A stretch of DNA of 64,000 nt from Subtercola boreus (GCF_003399645.1 NZ_NBXD01000002.1:358746-422745); one strand, 5' to 3'; shown: positions 8,241 to 17,600, counted from the stretch's first letter. The notes: a model not told the origin generated them from the sequence alone. Numbers and translations: made by a program.

Positions 8241-9186
8241 TCACGATCGCCTCGGTGGGCATCGCCGGTTCGGCCGGCGGCACGTACACGTCGGGCTCGA
8301 GGTAGATCACCCGCGCGATCGGCACCGCCTCGCGGATGCGCGCCTCGACCGCGTTGATCGTGTTCGCCACGTCGGCCAGCTTCGCCGACGCGGGCAGCGC
8401 GATCTTCGCCGCCACCAGCAGCTCCTCCGGCCCGAGGTAGAGCGTCTTCATGTGGATGATGCGCTCGACCCCCTCGTCGACCTCGATCGATGCCCTGATC
8501 GCCCGGGTGTCGACCTCGCTCGCACCTTCGCCGACCAGCAGGCTCTTCGTCTCGATCGCCAGCACGACGGCGACCAGGATGAGCAGCACGCCGATGCCGA
8601 TTGTTCCGATGCCGTCGAACACGCCGTTGCCCGTGACAACCGCAAGCACGATACCGACGAATGCGAGCGCAAGCCCGGTGAGCGCGGCGACGTCTTCGAG
8701 CAGCACCACAGGCATCTCGGGCGCCTTCGCGCGACGCACGAACTGCACCCACGTCTGCTTTCCGCGGGTGTGGTTGCTCTCCTTCATCGCCGTGCGCAGC
8801 GAGAAGCCCTCCAGAACCATCGCCGCCAGGAGCACCACGATCGGTAGCCACGGGGTCTCGATGGGGTGCGGTTCGGCGACCTTCTCGATGCCTTCGTACA
8901 GCGAGAAGACGCCACCCACCGAGAACAGGATGATCGACACGACGAACGCGTACACGTACCGTTCGCGGCCGTAGCCGAACGGGTGATCGATGTCGGCGCT
9001 CTTTCGCGACTTGCGCCCGCCCAGCAGCAGCAGCAGCTGGTTGCCGGAGTCGGCGAGCGAGTGCACGCTCTCGGCGAGCATCGACGACGACCCCGAGAAG
9101 ACGAACGCGATGAACTTGATCACCGCGATGCCGAGGTTGGCGCCGAGTGCCGCGAAGATCGCCCTGTTGCCGCCGCCTGTGCTCAC
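8224..9186 (-). CDS. Cation diffusion facilitator family transporter
   Basis: Inner-membrane divalent metal/proton antiporter, 320 residues, with about six transmembrane helices. The first metal site reads SVHSLADSGNQ (about residues 42-52), the HPFGYGRERYVYAF motif follows helix 2, and the second site is LLEDVAALTGL (about 163-173). The C-terminal ~90 residues are the cytoplasmic dimerisation domain. I chose GTG 9186 because longer versions would run into the upstream trkA gene. The subfamily resembles zinc/iron-type members, but the metal cannot be assigned from motifs alone. Confidence 0.9.
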   Translation of the reverse strand: MSTGGGNRAIFAALGANLGIAVIKFIAFVFSGSSSMLAESVHSLADSGNQLLLLLGGRKSRKSADIDHPFGYGRERYVYAFVVSIILFSVGGVFSLYEGIEKVAEPHPIETPWLPIVVLLAAMVLEGFSLRTAMKESNHTRGKQTWVQFVRRAKAPEMPVVLLEDVAALTGLALAFVGIVLAVVTGNGVFDGIGTIGIGVLLILVAVVLAIETKSLLVGEGASEVDTRAIRASIEVDEGVERIIHMKTLYLGPEELLVAAKIALPASAKLADVANTINAVEARIREAVPIARVIYLEPDVYVPPAEPAMPTEAIVIKASD

Positions 9187-9253
9187 GTGGTATCCCCGTC
9201 TGGTCGCGTCGCCCCGACCGGTGGCGCCTCGCTCAAGCTTAAGCTGCTCGCCC

Positions 9254-9925
9254 TCAGCGCGGCAGCCGGGCGAACGCGTCGATGTCGGGCGCCGTGCCCG
9301 ACACGACGATGAAGTCGCCTTCACCCACCACTGTGTCGGAGCCGGCGTAGACGAACGGAGCACCGTGCGATTTCACCCCGACGATGGTGATGCCGAAGCG
9401 GCTCCGCAGTGTGAGGCCGGCCAGCGGAGCATCACGAGCCACCACCGGCGGCCGGAGCTTCGCCAGCGACAGCTCGTCGTCGAACTCGATGAAGTCGAGC
9501 ACCTGGCCCGAGACGAGGTGGGCGATGCGGTCGCCCGACTCGGCCTCGGGGTAGAGCACGTGGTTGGCTCCGATGCGCTCGAGGATCTTGCCGTGCGAGC
9601 GTGACATCGCCTTGGCCCAGATCTGGGTGACACCGAGGTCGACGAGATTGGCGGTGATCAGCACGCTGCCCTCGACCGAGGAGCCGACGGCCATGATCGC
9701 GGTGTCGAAGTCCTGCCCACCGATCTGCCGCAGGGCATCGAGGTCGGTGGCGTCGGCCTGCACCACGTGGGTCACGCGGGTCGCCCACTTCTGCACCAGC
9801 GTCGCATCGGTGTCGATGACGAGCACCTCCCGCCCGAGCTGCTCGAGCTTGTCGGCCGCCGCAGCACCGAACCGGCCCAGCCCGATCACGAGCACGGGTG
9901 CTCCGGTCGACCTGTCTTTAGCCAA
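9254..9925 (-). CDS. trkA: TrkA-type potassium channel regulatory subunit
   Basis: Cytoplasmic RCK/KTN subunit of a K+ uptake system, 223 residues. The Rossmann glycine motif GLGRFGAAAA is near residue 15 and the acidic nucleotide-ribose contact is in VLVIDTDA (about 37). A TrkA_C domain occupies about 140-223. The ATG overlaps the stop of the upstream trkH gene by 8 bp, so channel and gate are translated together. Ligand (NAD(H) or ATP/ADP) gating of the TrkH pore is known for the family. Confidence 0.93.
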   Translation of the reverse strand: MAKDRSTGAPVLVIGLGRFGAAAADKLEQLGREVLVIDTDATLVQKWATRVTHVVQADATDLDALRQIGGQDFDTAIMAVGSSVEGSVLITANLVDLGVTQIWAKAMSRSHGKILERIGANHVLYPEAESGDRIAHLVSGQVLDFIEFDDELSLAKLRPPVVARDAPLAGLTLRSRFGITIVGVKSHGAPFVYAGSDTVVGEGDFIVVSGTAPDIDAFARLPR

Positions 9926-11366
9926 CGATCGGCCTCTCCTCGGGGTTCTGGAACAGCTGGCGACGCTGGCGGAGGGCCAGCGCGGCAGCGAACGTCACTG
10001 TACCAATCCGGCCCATGAACATCGTGGCCGCCATGACGTAGACGCCGACATCCGGCAGCTCGGCCGTGAGTCCGGTCGACAGGCCTGAAGTGCCGAACGC
10101 CGACACCACGTCGAAGAGCACGAGATCGAGAGGGGCCTTCGAGATCTGCAGGATGACGATGGCCGAGATCACGATGGTGCTCGCCCCCCACAGCACCACG
10201 CTCACCGCGAGCCGCAGGATGTCGACCGGGATGCGCCGACGGAAGGCCTGCACCTGGTCGTTGCCGCGGGCCTCGGCGAAAGCCGCGAGAAAGAGGATGG
10301 CGAGCGTCGTCACCTTGATGCCACCGGCGGTGGAAGCCGAACCCCCACCGATGAACATCAGCATGTCGGTCACGAGCATGCTCGACCCGTTCAGCTGGTC
10401 GATGGGGATGGTGGAGAACCCGCCCGACCGGGTCATGGTCGAGAGGAAGAGGGACTGGAAGCCCTTCTCGAAGCCGTTCATCGGCCCGAAGGTGGCCGGG
10501 TTCGCGAACTCCAGCGCGAAGAACAGGACGGCTCCGGCGGCGAGCAGAATGACCGAGGTCACGAGGGTGAGCTTGACGTGAAGCGACCACTGGTTGCGGC
10601 CGGGCGTTCGGAGCGCCCGCGAGAACGCATGGATCACGGGAAAGCCGATGCTGCCGAGGAACACTCCCACCATCAGGATGGTCAGGAAGTAGTAGTCCGA
10701 GGCGTAGGGTGCCAGACCCTCGGCGTTGGGCGTGAACCCCGTGTTGGTGAACGCCATCGCCGAGTAGTACAGGCTCTGCAGGGCGGCGCTGCCGGGCGGG
10801 ATGCCGCCGATGAGCATCCGGGGGAACAGCAGGGCGGCGAGCCCGAGCTCGATCACCAGCGCGCTGACCGCCACCGTGGCGAGCAGCCCGCCCACCTCAC
10901 CGAGCCGCACCGCCTGGCTCGCACCGGCGACGCCGGAGTGTGTGCGTGACGGATCCGCCTCGCCCGCCGCGAGCAGCCGGGAGCGAAGGCCCAACCGCCT
11001 GGACACGACGAGCCCGAGAATGGAGGCCAGGGTCAGCACCCCGAGAGCACCGATCTGCACCCCGGTGTAGATGATGAGCTCGCCGAAGAACGACCAGTGT
11101 GTCGCCATGTCGACGGTCGAGAGCCCAGTCACGCAGATCACGCTGACGGCGGTGAAGAGGGAGTCGGCGAGTCCGGTGGGGCGCCCGGTCGCGCTGGCGA
11201 ACGGCAACGAGAGCAGGAAGGTGAACAGAACGATGAGAACGACGAAGACGAGTACGGCGAACCGCGATGGCGACCGGCCCGAGAAGTCCTCGACCGCGTC
11301 GCGGAAGCGCCGGGTGCTGGTGCGCATTCCATAGCGGGGTTGCCTGATCGGAGTGCCCTGGCTCAC
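9918..11366 (-). CDS. trkH: TrkH/KtrB-type potassium uptake membrane subunit
   Basis: Pore-forming K+ transporter of 482 residues built of four membrane-pore-membrane repeats. The selectivity-filter turns are visible as VICVTGLST, AMAFTNTGFT, STMTRSGGFST and VSAFGTSGLST. Conserved GGGSASTAGGIK lies between repeats 3 and 4. I placed the start at GTG 11366 because GGAGGT ends four bases before it; an ATG 13 codons inside the protein is an alternative. It forms an operon with trkA. A divergent ArsR-type gene starts 118 bp away. Confidence 0.92.
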   Translation of the reverse strand: MSQGTPIRQPRYGMRTSTRRFRDAVEDFSGRSPSRFAVLVFVVLIVLFTFLLSLPFASATGRPTGLADSLFTAVSVICVTGLSTVDMATHWSFFGELIIYTGVQIGALGVLTLASILGLVVSRRLGLRSRLLAAGEADPSRTHSGVAGASQAVRLGEVGGLLATVAVSALVIELGLAALLFPRMLIGGIPPGSAALQSLYYSAMAFTNTGFTPNAEGLAPYASDYYFLTILMVGVFLGSIGFPVIHAFSRALRTPGRNQWSLHVKLTLVTSVILLAAGAVLFFALEFANPATFGPMNGFEKGFQSLFLSTMTRSGGFSTIPIDQLNGSSMLVTDMLMFIGGGSASTAGGIKVTTLAILFLAAFAEARGNDQVQAFRRRIPVDILRLAVSVVLWGASTIVISAIVILQISKAPLDLVLFDVVSAFGTSGLSTGLTAELPDVGVYVMAATMFMGRIGTVTFAAALALRQRRQLFQNPEERPIVG

Positions 11367-11472
11367 GCACACCTCCGACTCGCTCAGGGGCGCGAGCGGT
11401 GACGAACCCGGCGCCCGCGGGGAGCACCAGCTTGACACCCGTTCTGCGCTGCCACAACCGCGGCCGGGCCAC

Positions 11473-11478
11473 TACCCT
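11473..11478 (+). promoter_or_regulatory. -10 box of leaderless ArsR-family gene
   Basis: TACCCT, six bases before the ATG at 11485, fits the TANNNT leaderless pattern. Confidence 0.55.
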
Positions 11479-11484
11479 GTAGCC

Positions 11485-12027
11485 ATGGCCGACATCTTCT
11501 CCGTGATCGCTGACCCCACGCGCCGCCACGTGCTCTCGCTGTTGCTGGAACGCTATGTGGGTGCCGACCGCGACGACAGTGAGGCCGGGTCGGGTGTTCT
11601 CGCGGGTGCGACGGCGACGGATGCGGCCCATCGCCCCCTCGGGGAGATCAGCGTCTCCGAGCTGGTTTCCCAGCTCGAACTCAGCCAGCCCACGGTCTCG
11701 AAGCATCTGCGGGTCCTGCGCGATGCGGGCCTCGTGAGTGTCAGGGAGGTCGGCCAACACCGCTACTACGCTCTCGACGCATCGCCTCTCGAAGAGGTGG
11801 AGGATTTTGTCATTCCCTTTCTCAGCGCGGACTTCGACGAGCTCGACGACGAGGCTGGCTCCGGCGTCGAGGGCGAACGGGCGGGCCTTTCGGAGCACGC
11901 GAAGTCGCAGGCCTCGCTGGTGGGCGAACGGGTGGGCCAGTCGGTCGCGACGGCAACAGGTCGAGCGCGCTCGATTTTCGAAGATGTCACCCGGCGCTTT
12001 CCGAACATTTCACGCAGCAGCGATTAG
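11485..12027 (+). CDS. ArsR-family winged-helix transcriptional regulator
   Basis: A 180-residue protein. Its first ~110 residues are an ArsR winged helix (MADIFSVIADPTRRHVLSLL, recognition helix LSQPTVSKHLRVLRDAGLVS). The C-terminal ~60 residues form a hydrophilic, probably helical tail ending in FPNISRSSD. No metal-binding cysteine pair is visible in the recognition helix, so metal sensing is unlikely. A ~25-residue Gly/Asp/Ala-rich insertion after helix 2 (about 25-52) is unusual for the family. Promoter geometry predicts a leaderless mRNA. Regulatory targets are unknown. Confidence 0.85.
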   Translation: MADIFSVIADPTRRHVLSLLLERYVGADRDDSEAGSGVLAGATATDAAHRPLGEISVSELVSQLELSQPTVSKHLRVLRDAGLVSVREVGQHRYYALDASPLEEVEDFVIPFLSADFDELDDEAGSGVEGERAGLSEHAKSQASLVGERVGQSVATATGRARSIFEDVTRRFPNISRSSD

Positions 12028-12224
12028 GCGCACATAACGACCGTTCGCGCGCCAAATACGCTGAGTAGGTGCTGTGAGCGCAATTTTTCTGTGCGAACTC
12101 TCACAGTTAACACAACTGAAACATAGGCACCTCCTGTAGGGCCCTCGAACTGCTTAGGGTGGTCGAACGAGTTCGGGCCGGATCCATGCCCGAACGCTGT
12201 CCGTTCACAGATAGAGGTTCCTGC

Positions 12225-15200
12225 GTGAGTAGTCTCCGGCGACGTTCTTCCTTGCCCTTCCCCTTTCCCCGTTCCAGAAGAAGCGCAACGATCGCCGCGG
12301 CAGCTGCGATCGTGCTCGCCGTCTCGGGTGCCGCCGGCAGTGCTGCTGCGTTCGCACCCCCGTCCGCCGGGTCTGCCGTCTCCACCGGCACCGGCCTAGG
12401 GCTGGCCCCGCTGCCCGGTGGCCTGTCGAAGCCGGCCACCGATTTCACTGCGGGCCGGTACATCGTCACGATGACCAACCCGGCGGTCTCCACCTACTCG
12501 GGCGGTATCGGCAGCTTCGCTGCAACGAAGCCCGCCGAGGGTGACCAGATGAACGCGCGCTCGGCGCCCGTGACGAGCTACAGCAACTTCCTGGCCACCC
12601 GCCAGCGCGAAGTCGCTGACAGCGCCGGCGTCTCCATCGGCTACTCCTACACCCTCGCCCTCAACGCATTCAGCGCGAACCTCACCCCGGAGCAGGCCTC
12701 GGCCCTCACGTCGAGCAGAGACGTCGCGCAGGTCACCCCCGACGAGATCAAGCACATCACCGCGGCGGAGCCCTCGACCACCTACCTCGGCCTCGACGGT
12801 GCGACCGGAGTCTGGGCCCAGAACGGTGGCGTCTCAGAAGCCGGCAAGGGCATCGTGATCGGCGATCTCGACACCGGTATCGCTCCGGAGAACCCCTCAT
12901 TCGCCGGGGCCGCACTCGGAACGACGGCGGGCGATGCGCCCTACCTCACCTCCGAGGTCGACCCCGAGCATCCTGACACCACCATCCGTTTCGACAAGGC
13001 CGACGGTGGAACCTTCTACGGTGCCTGCGTGACGGGCCAGCAGTTCACGGCCAGTGACTGCTCCACCAAGATCGTCGGCGCGCGGTACTTCGTCGACGGC
13101 TTCGGCGCCGACAACATCGGCACCGTGGCGACGGGCGAGTACGTCTCGCCGCGCGACGGTGACGGCCACGGCTCGCACACCGCGAGCACCGCGGGCGGCA
13201 ACAACGCGACCGACGCCACCATCGGTGGCGACAGCTTCGGCAACATCAGCGGTGTTGCCCCGGCGGCGAAGATCGCGGCCTACAAGGTCTGCTGGTCTGG
13301 CCCCGACCCCGTCGCGACCGACGACGACGGATGCTCGACGGCCGACATGCTCGCCGCCATCGACCAGGCCGTGCTCGACGGCGTCGACGTACTGAACTTC
13401 TCCATCGGGGGAAGCTCAGCGCAGACCACGGTGTCGCTCACCGACCAGGCCTTCCTCGGTGCTGCCTCGGCGGGTATCTTCGTCTCGGCTTCGGCCGGCA
13501 ACTCGGGCCCCGGTGCCTCGACGCTCGACAACGCCTCGCCGTGGTACACCACCGTGGCCGCCTCGACCATCCCCAGCTACGAAGCGACCGCCACCCTCGG
13601 TGACGGTACGAAGTTCGCCGGTGGATCGATCACGGTGCAGACCGGCGACAAGCCGGCACTCGAGGGCGACCTCGTTCGCGCCGACCTGGTGAAGCTCGCC
13701 AGCGCCTCCGTCGCCGATGCCCTGCTCTGCGCACCCGATTCGCTCGACCCCGCGAAGGTCGACGGAAAGATCGTCTTCTGCCAGCGCGGTGTCTACGACC
13801 GCACAGCGAAGTCTGCCGAGGTCAAGCGGGCCGGCGGAATCGGCATGCTGCTGGTCAACAAGACCCCCAGTTCCATCGATCTCGATGAGCACTCCGTACC
13901 CACCGTGCACCTCGACGCTGCGGCATGGGATGCGACGTATGCGTACGCGGCTGAGCCCGGCGCGACCGTCACCTTCAGCAAGGGCAACACCGCCGGGCCC
14001 TCGCCCGCCGTGCCCGTTCTGGCCGGATTCTCGAGCCACGGGCCCGTCGAGGCCGATGGCAGCGACATCCTGAAGCCCGACGTGTCAGCCCCCGGTGTGG
14101 CTATTCTCGCCGCCGGTGCGAACGCGGCAGGTGAAGACCCGACATGGGAGTTCCTCTCGGGAACCTCGATGGCGGCGCCCCACGTCACCGGTCTCGCGGC
14201 GCTCTACCTGGGCATCCACCCGAACGCCTCCGTCTCGGAGATCAAGTCGGCCCTGATGACCACCGCGACCGACACCGTCGACAACACGGGCGCTCCCGTC
14301 GAAGACGTCTTCGGACAGGGCGCCGGCAACGTCGTTCCGACGAAGTACCTCGACGCCGGGCTGCTCTACCTCAACGACGTTCCTGACTGGCTGGCCTACA
14401 TCCAGGGCATCGGCTACGACGTCGGCGTGAACCCGATCGATGCCAGCGACCTCAACCTCGCCTCCATCGCCATCGGTTCGCTGACCGGCACACAGACCGT
14501 CACCCGTACGGTGACCGCGACCGCGGCGGGCAGCTTCACGGTCGCCCCCGTCTCGATTCCCGGCATCGACACCGTCGTGACCCCGTCGACGCTCGACTTC
14601 TCTGCCGCGGGCGAGTCGAAGAGCTACACGGTGCAGTTCACGCGAACGGATGCTCCGCTGAACGAGTACACGACCGGATACATGACCTGGTCGAACGGTG
14701 ACATCGAGGTGCGCAGCCCCATCGCGCTGCAGCCCGTGCCCATCGCTGCTCCGTTCGAGGTCGACGGCACCGGAACCACCGGCTCGGTCGACATCTCGGT
14801 GATCCCCGGCTCCGGCGGCGACATCCCGCTCACGGTCGAAGGTCTGGCCAAGGGCAACCTGCTCACAGCCGACAACCAGGACCCGAGCATCCCGCTGGAC
14901 GGACACTCGGCGGTCACGCCGCTCAAGGAGACGGCCGAGTTCGCCGTCACCATTCCCGAGGGTGTGAGCGAGGCGCGGTTCGACCTGACCTCGATCGCGA
15001 CCGCCGAGGAGGGCGCCGACCTCGACCTGTTCGTCGACCAGCTCGACGCAGACGGGGAGGTCGTCGCGACCTACACGTCGGCGACGGGTGCTGCCGACGA
15101 GCGGATCGACATCCTGGCGCCGGAGGCCGGTAACTATGCCGTGCGTGCCGACGTGTTCGCCCTTCCCGCGGGCCAGGCGAACGGTGCGATGGACCTGAAG

Positions 15201-15662
15201 GCGTACTACGTGGAGCCTGCGACGGGCGAGGGTGACTTCACGGCACCCGCGACCATCGCCGGTACCCAGGGCGAGCCGGTGAGCTTCACGGCATCGTGGG
15301 CGGGGCTCGACTACTCCTCGAGCTACCTCGGACTGGTGTCGTACCGCGACTCGGGGGTGTCGACCTTCGTGGGAGTGACCACCGAGGCTGCACCGACCCC
15401 GACCCCGACCGGTTCGCCGACGCCCACCGCCACCGCGGTGCCGCCGGTTCCCACGCCGACCCCCACGACGCCGGGTTCGAGCAGCTCGCCCACACCGCCC
15501 CCCGGTGATGGGTCGGGCACGCCCGGTGACTCTCTGGCCAGCACGGGACTCAGCACCATCCTGCCGCTGGGTCTGGCGGGCATCCTGCTGCTCGCCGGTA
15601 TCGCCGCCCTGATCGTTCGTCGCCAGCGCAAGCTCGGCCACGCGAACAGCAGCGACGAGTAA
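12225..15662 (+). CDS. Secreted multidomain subtilisin-like (S8) protease with LASTG sorting signal
   Basis: Exported serine protease of 1145 residues. Order: signal peptide (residues ~1-44), inhibitor I9 propeptide (~80-180), and S8 catalytic domain with Asp in IGDLDTGI (~214), His in GHGSHTAST (~315) and Ser in SGTSMAAPHVTG (~647). A protease-associated (PA) domain is inserted at ~455-580. Fn3-like and pre-peptidase-like beta domains follow, then a Pro/Thr-rich wall-spanning stalk. The C-terminus is LASTG, a membrane helix and RRQRK, the layout of a sortase substrate. LAXTG is the class E sortase motif, so the class F enzyme in this window may not be its partner. GTG 12225 is chosen because an AGAGG lies upstream and the basic signal-peptide start follows. 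Confidence 0.92.
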   Translation: MSSLRRRSSLPFPFPRSRRSATIAAAAAIVLAVSGAAGSAAAFAPPSAGSAVSTGTGLGLAPLPGGLSKPATDFTAGRYIVTMTNPAVSTYSGGIGSFAATKPAEGDQMNARSAPVTSYSNFLATRQREVADSAGVSIGYSYTLALNAFSANLTPEQASALTSSRDVAQVTPDEIKHITAAEPSTTYLGLDGATGVWAQNGGVSEAGKGIVIGDLDTGIAPENPSFAGAALGTTAGDAPYLTSEVDPEHPDTTIRFDKADGGTFYGACVTGQQFTASDCSTKIVGARYFVDGFGADNIGTVATGEYVSPRDGDGHGSHTASTAGGNNATDATIGGDSFGNISGVAPAAKIAAYKVCWSGPDPVATDDDGCSTADMLAAIDQAVLDGVDVLNFSIGGSSAQTTVSLTDQAFLGAASAGIFVSASAGNSGPGASTLDNASPWYTTVAASTIPSYEATATLGDGTKFAGGSITVQTGDKPALEGDLVRADLVKLASASVADALLCAPDSLDPAKVDGKIVFCQRGVYDRTAKSAEVKRAGGIGMLLVNKTPSSIDLDEHSVPTVHLDAAAWDATYAYAAEPGATVTFSKGNTAGPSPAVPVLAGFSSHGPVEADGSDILKPDVSAPGVAILAAGANAAGEDPTWEFLSGTSMAAPHVTGLAALYLGIHPNASVSEIKSALMTTATDTVDNTGAPVEDVFGQGAGNVVPTKYLDAGLLYLNDVPDWLAYIQGIGYDVGVNPIDASDLNLASIAIGSLTGTQTVTRTVTATAAGSFTVAPVSIPGIDTVVTPSTLDFSAAGESKSYTVQFTRTDAPLNEYTTGYMTWSNGDIEVRSPIALQPVPIAAPFEVDGTGTTGSVDISVIPGSGGDIPLTVEGLAKGNLLTADNQDPSIPLDGHSAVTPLKETAEFAVTIPEGVSEARFDLTSIATAEEGADLDLFVDQLDADGEVVATYTSATGAADERIDILAPEAGNYAVRADVFALPAGQANGAMDLKAYYVEPATGEGDFTAPATIAGTQGEPVSFTASWAGLDYSSSYLGLVSYRDSGVSTFVGVTTEAAPTPTPTGSPTPTATAVPPVPTPTPTTPGSSSSPTPPPGDGSGTPGDSLASTGLSTILPLGLAGILLLAGIAALIVRRQRKLGHANSSDE

Positions 15663-15677
15663 CACCGGCTGACGCCT

Positions 15678-15716
15678 GGGGCCGGGTCGCATCCGTGACG
15701 GGTGCGGGCCGGCCCC
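15678..15716 (+). terminator. Stem-loop after the subtilase gene
   Basis: Outer arms GGGGCCGG/CCGGCCCC enclose a second, nearly perfect stem (CGCATCCG/CGGGTGCG) 16 nt after the stop. There is no U-run, which is common for actinobacterial terminators. Confidence 0.55.
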
Positions 15717-15808
15717 TCGGTCGTTCAGGCGGGTGGACAGTCGTTCACACCAGCCCCTAGAGTTCACTCAGACAACATCCATCTCCACACCGAAACGAGA
15801 GGCGTACG

Positions 15809-16021
15809 ATGCCGAACGATCTGGCTGACGTGCGTTTTCTCACGGTGGCCGAGGTGGCCGACATGATGCGCGTCTCGAAGATGACGGTGTACCGCATGGT
15901 GCACTCGGGGGAGCTGCCCGCGATTCGATTCGGTCGATCCTTCCGCGTGCCCGAGACGGCGGTGGCCGAGGTGCTCGGTCGGCCCGCGTCGGGGCTGCAG
16001 GAGAACGGGCAAGCGCTCTAG
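15809..16021 (+). CDS. Small excisionase/MerR-like helix-turn-helix protein
   Basis: A 70-residue DNA-binding protein consisting almost entirely of one excisionase-type winged HTH (FLTVAEVADMMRVSKMTVYR, then GELPAIRFGRSFRVPE). Paired with the bS22 gene 96 bp downstream, it matches the conserved actinobacterial pair known from mycobacteria (Rv0500A/Rv0500B), so it is a core chromosomal regulator and not a phage excisionase. A GAGAGG ribosome site precedes the ATG, and a TAGAGT -10-like box is at about 15757-15762. Confidence 0.88.
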   Translation: MPNDLADVRFLTVAEVADMMRVSKMTVYRMVHSGELPAIRFGRSFRVPETAVAEVLGRPASGLQENGQAL

Positions 16022-16117
16022 TGCGCTAGACTGCTCCGAGGCAAAATTTCCTTCTCGGTCGAGCCAGGCACGTGATTTCCTGCCGGCACGATCAAACCCA
16101 AATCTTGTGAGGTATCA

Positions 16118-16216
16118 ATGGGTTCCGTAATTAAGAAGCGTCGTAAGCGCATGGCGAAGAAGAAGCACCGCAAACTGCTTCGCAAGACGCGCCACCAGCG
16201 ACGCAACAAGAAGTAG
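16118..16216 (+). CDS. Ribosomal protein bS22 (32-residue basic peptide, AURKAIP1/COX24 type)
   Basis: A tiny, extremely basic protein, [19 protein letters not shown]..., of 32 residues with 17 lysines or arginines plus histidines. It matches the additional small-subunit ribosomal protein bS22 seen in mycobacterial ribosome structures. A GAGG ribosome site ends seven bases before the ATG. A terminator follows 50 bp downstream. Although very short, it is confidently recognised from its near-invariant sequence. Confidence 0.92.
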   Translation: MGSVIKKRRKRMAKKKHRKLLRKTRHQRRNKK

Positions 16217-16265
16217 ATCTTCTTCCGGGCGATCACCGATCTCCGGTCAGCGTCCGTGTTCAATC

Positions 16266-16296
16266 AGCGTCAGGCCCTTCGGGTCTGGCGCTTTTT
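16266..16296 (+). terminator. Rho-independent terminator downstream of bS22
   Basis: A 12-bp stem with two G-U pairs (arms AGCGTCAGGCCC and GGGTCTGGCGCT) around a TTC loop, followed by TTTT. It ends the HTH/bS22 transcript and physically overlaps the last codons and stop of the convergent HAD gene. Confidence 0.8.
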
Positions 16297-16983
16297 GTCG
16301 GTCATCACACTCCAGCCCTCGGCGGTGGCGACGCTTGACAACCTCTTGTCGGGGTTGACGGCGACCGGATGACCGACCGACCTGAGCAGCGGCAGGTCGT
16401 TGGCGGAGTCGGAATAGGCCCAGCAGTCTCCGAGGTCGGCCCCGAGATCGTCGGCGAGCCTGCGTGCAGCCGTGCTCTTCTCGGTGCCGTGCAGCATCTC
16501 GCCGCTCAGACGCCCCGTGAAGACCCCATCGACGGCCTCGAACAGCGTGCCGAGCGCGCCGGTGGCCCCGAGCCGCCGGGCGATGACCTGCGCCACGATG
16601 TCGCCCGTCGCCGAGACGAGCCACACCTGGTGGCCGCGTTCGAGGTGCTGACGGGCCTCCGCCACCACGTCGGCGCGCAGTCGAGCCTCGATCTGCCGGT
16701 CGTAGACGTCTTCGCCGAGTCGGCGCAGTTCATCCTCGGTGTGGCCGGCGAGCATCGCGAGGGTACGATCCCGCGTGCTCTCGGTGTGCCGCATGTTCTC
16801 GCCAACCGCGATGAAGCGCGCCTGCTGCCAGGCGAAGGCGGCGACATCCCGAACCGTCAGCAGGTGCAGCCGCCAGGCCCCGAAGCCGACGAAATAGACT
16901 GTCGCGCCGCGCACCAGCGTGTTGTCGATGTCGAAGAAGGCGATGACCGGGCGGTGCTCGGGCTCGTGCTCGGGGGCTGGCAT
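16270..16983 (-). CDS. HAD-IB family phosphatase
   Basis: Haloacid dehalogenase-fold hydrolase of subfamily IB, 237 residues. Motif I is FFDIDNTLV (nucleophile Asp at ~17), motif II is VSATGD (~125), and motif III/IV is CWAYSDSANDLPLL with the Mg-binding aspartates (~190). The helical cap sits between motifs I and II, as in phosphoserine phosphatase-like enzymes. Members act on small phosphomonoesters such as phosphoserine or glycerol-phosphate lipids. Convergent with bS22; its stop lies inside that terminator. Confidence 0.88.
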   Translation of the reverse strand: MPAPEHEPEHRPVIAFFDIDNTLVRGATVYFVGFGAWRLHLLTVRDVAAFAWQQARFIAVGENMRHTESTRDRTLAMLAGHTEDELRRLGEDVYDRQIEARLRADVVAEARQHLERGHQVWLVSATGDIVAQVIARRLGATGALGTLFEAVDGVFTGRLSGEMLHGTEKSTAARRLADDLGADLGDCWAYSDSANDLPLLRSVGHPVAVNPDKRLSSVATAEGWSVMTDKKRQTRRA

Positions 16984-17022
16984 GGCGCCACCCTACCCGG
17001 GCCGACTGCGGGGGTGCCGCGC

Positions 17023-17028
17023 TAGAGT
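17023..17028 (+). promoter_or_regulatory. -10 box of leaderless glutaredoxin gene
   Basis: TAGAGT, six bases before the GTG start at 17035. Confidence 0.6.
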
Positions 17029-17034
17029 GATGAG

Positions 17035-17304
17035 GTGTCCCGCGCCGAACTCACGCTCGTCTCGAAGCCCGGCTGTCACCTCTGCGATGACGCACGCACC
17101 GTCATCGCCGATGTTGTCGGGGCGCTCGGTGCTCGCGATGGAGCCCCCGAGGTCGTCGTGACCGAGGTCTCGATCTTCGACGACCAGGCGCTCTACGACG
17201 AACACGTCGAAGACATTCCCGTCGTGCTCATCAACGGCAGGGTCCACACGTTCTGGCGAGTCGACCCTGACCGTCTCACCGCCGCACTGCTGGGAGTCTC
17301 ATGA
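17035..17304 (+). CDS. Glutaredoxin-family (DUF836-like) thiol protein
   Basis: Small thioredoxin-fold protein of 89 residues with the redox motif GCHLC (about residues 11-15) and the cis-proline DIPVVLINGR (about 61). Such proteins reduce disulfides or carry electrons in the cytosol. The GTG start has no ribosome site and a TAGAGT six bases upstream, so it is probably leaderless. The next gene overlaps its stop by four bases (ATGA). Confidence 0.88.
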   Translation: MSRAELTLVSKPGCHLCDDARTVIADVVGALGARDGAPEVVVTEVSIFDDQALYDEHVEDIPVVLINGRVHTFWRVDPDRLTAALLGVS

Positions 17305-17600
17305 TCCGCCACATCGTCACCTTCACCCTCGCGGCCACCTCGCCCGAGGAGCGCCGCGAGCACGCCGACTTCGTCGCCTCGCAGCTGACCTCCCTCGTGG
17401 GCCTCGTGCCGGAGGTGCTCTCGCTCGAAGTCGTGCACGATGTCGAGCAGACGGCGGGCAACGCCCACGTTGCGCTGATCGCCGACTACGACGACCAGGC
17501 TGCGCTCGACCGGTACCAGGCGAACCCCGACCACGTACGCGTGTCGACGTCGATCAAGCCGCTCTTCTCGGGGCGCGCGGCGATCGACTTCGAGGTCTAG
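17301..17600 (+). CDS. Dabb (stress-responsive A/B barrel) family protein
   Basis: A 99-residue dimeric alpha-beta barrel protein. It opens with MIRHIVTFTL and shows the family pattern of a helix rich in acidic residues, LVPEVLSLEVVHDV, and HVALIADYDDQAALDRYQANPDHVRV. The biochemical role of most Dabb proteins is unknown; some are cyclases or dehydratases of polyketides. It is translationally coupled to the glutaredoxin gene by an ATGA overlap. Confidence 0.85.
   Translation: MIRHIVTFTLAATSPEERREHADFVASQLTSLVGLVPEVLSLEVVHDVEQTAGNAHVALIADYDDQAALDRYQANPDHVRVSTSIKPLFSGRAAIDFEV

Noticed and set aside
14085..15767. 560-codon minus-strand frame opposite the subtilase
   Set aside because: Basic, low-complexity translation without recognisable motifs; the plus-strand protease is clearly the gene.
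15809..16021. Phage excisionase
   Set aside because: The excisionase-like HTH next to bS22 is a conserved actinobacterial chromosomal pair; no integrase or att site is nearby.
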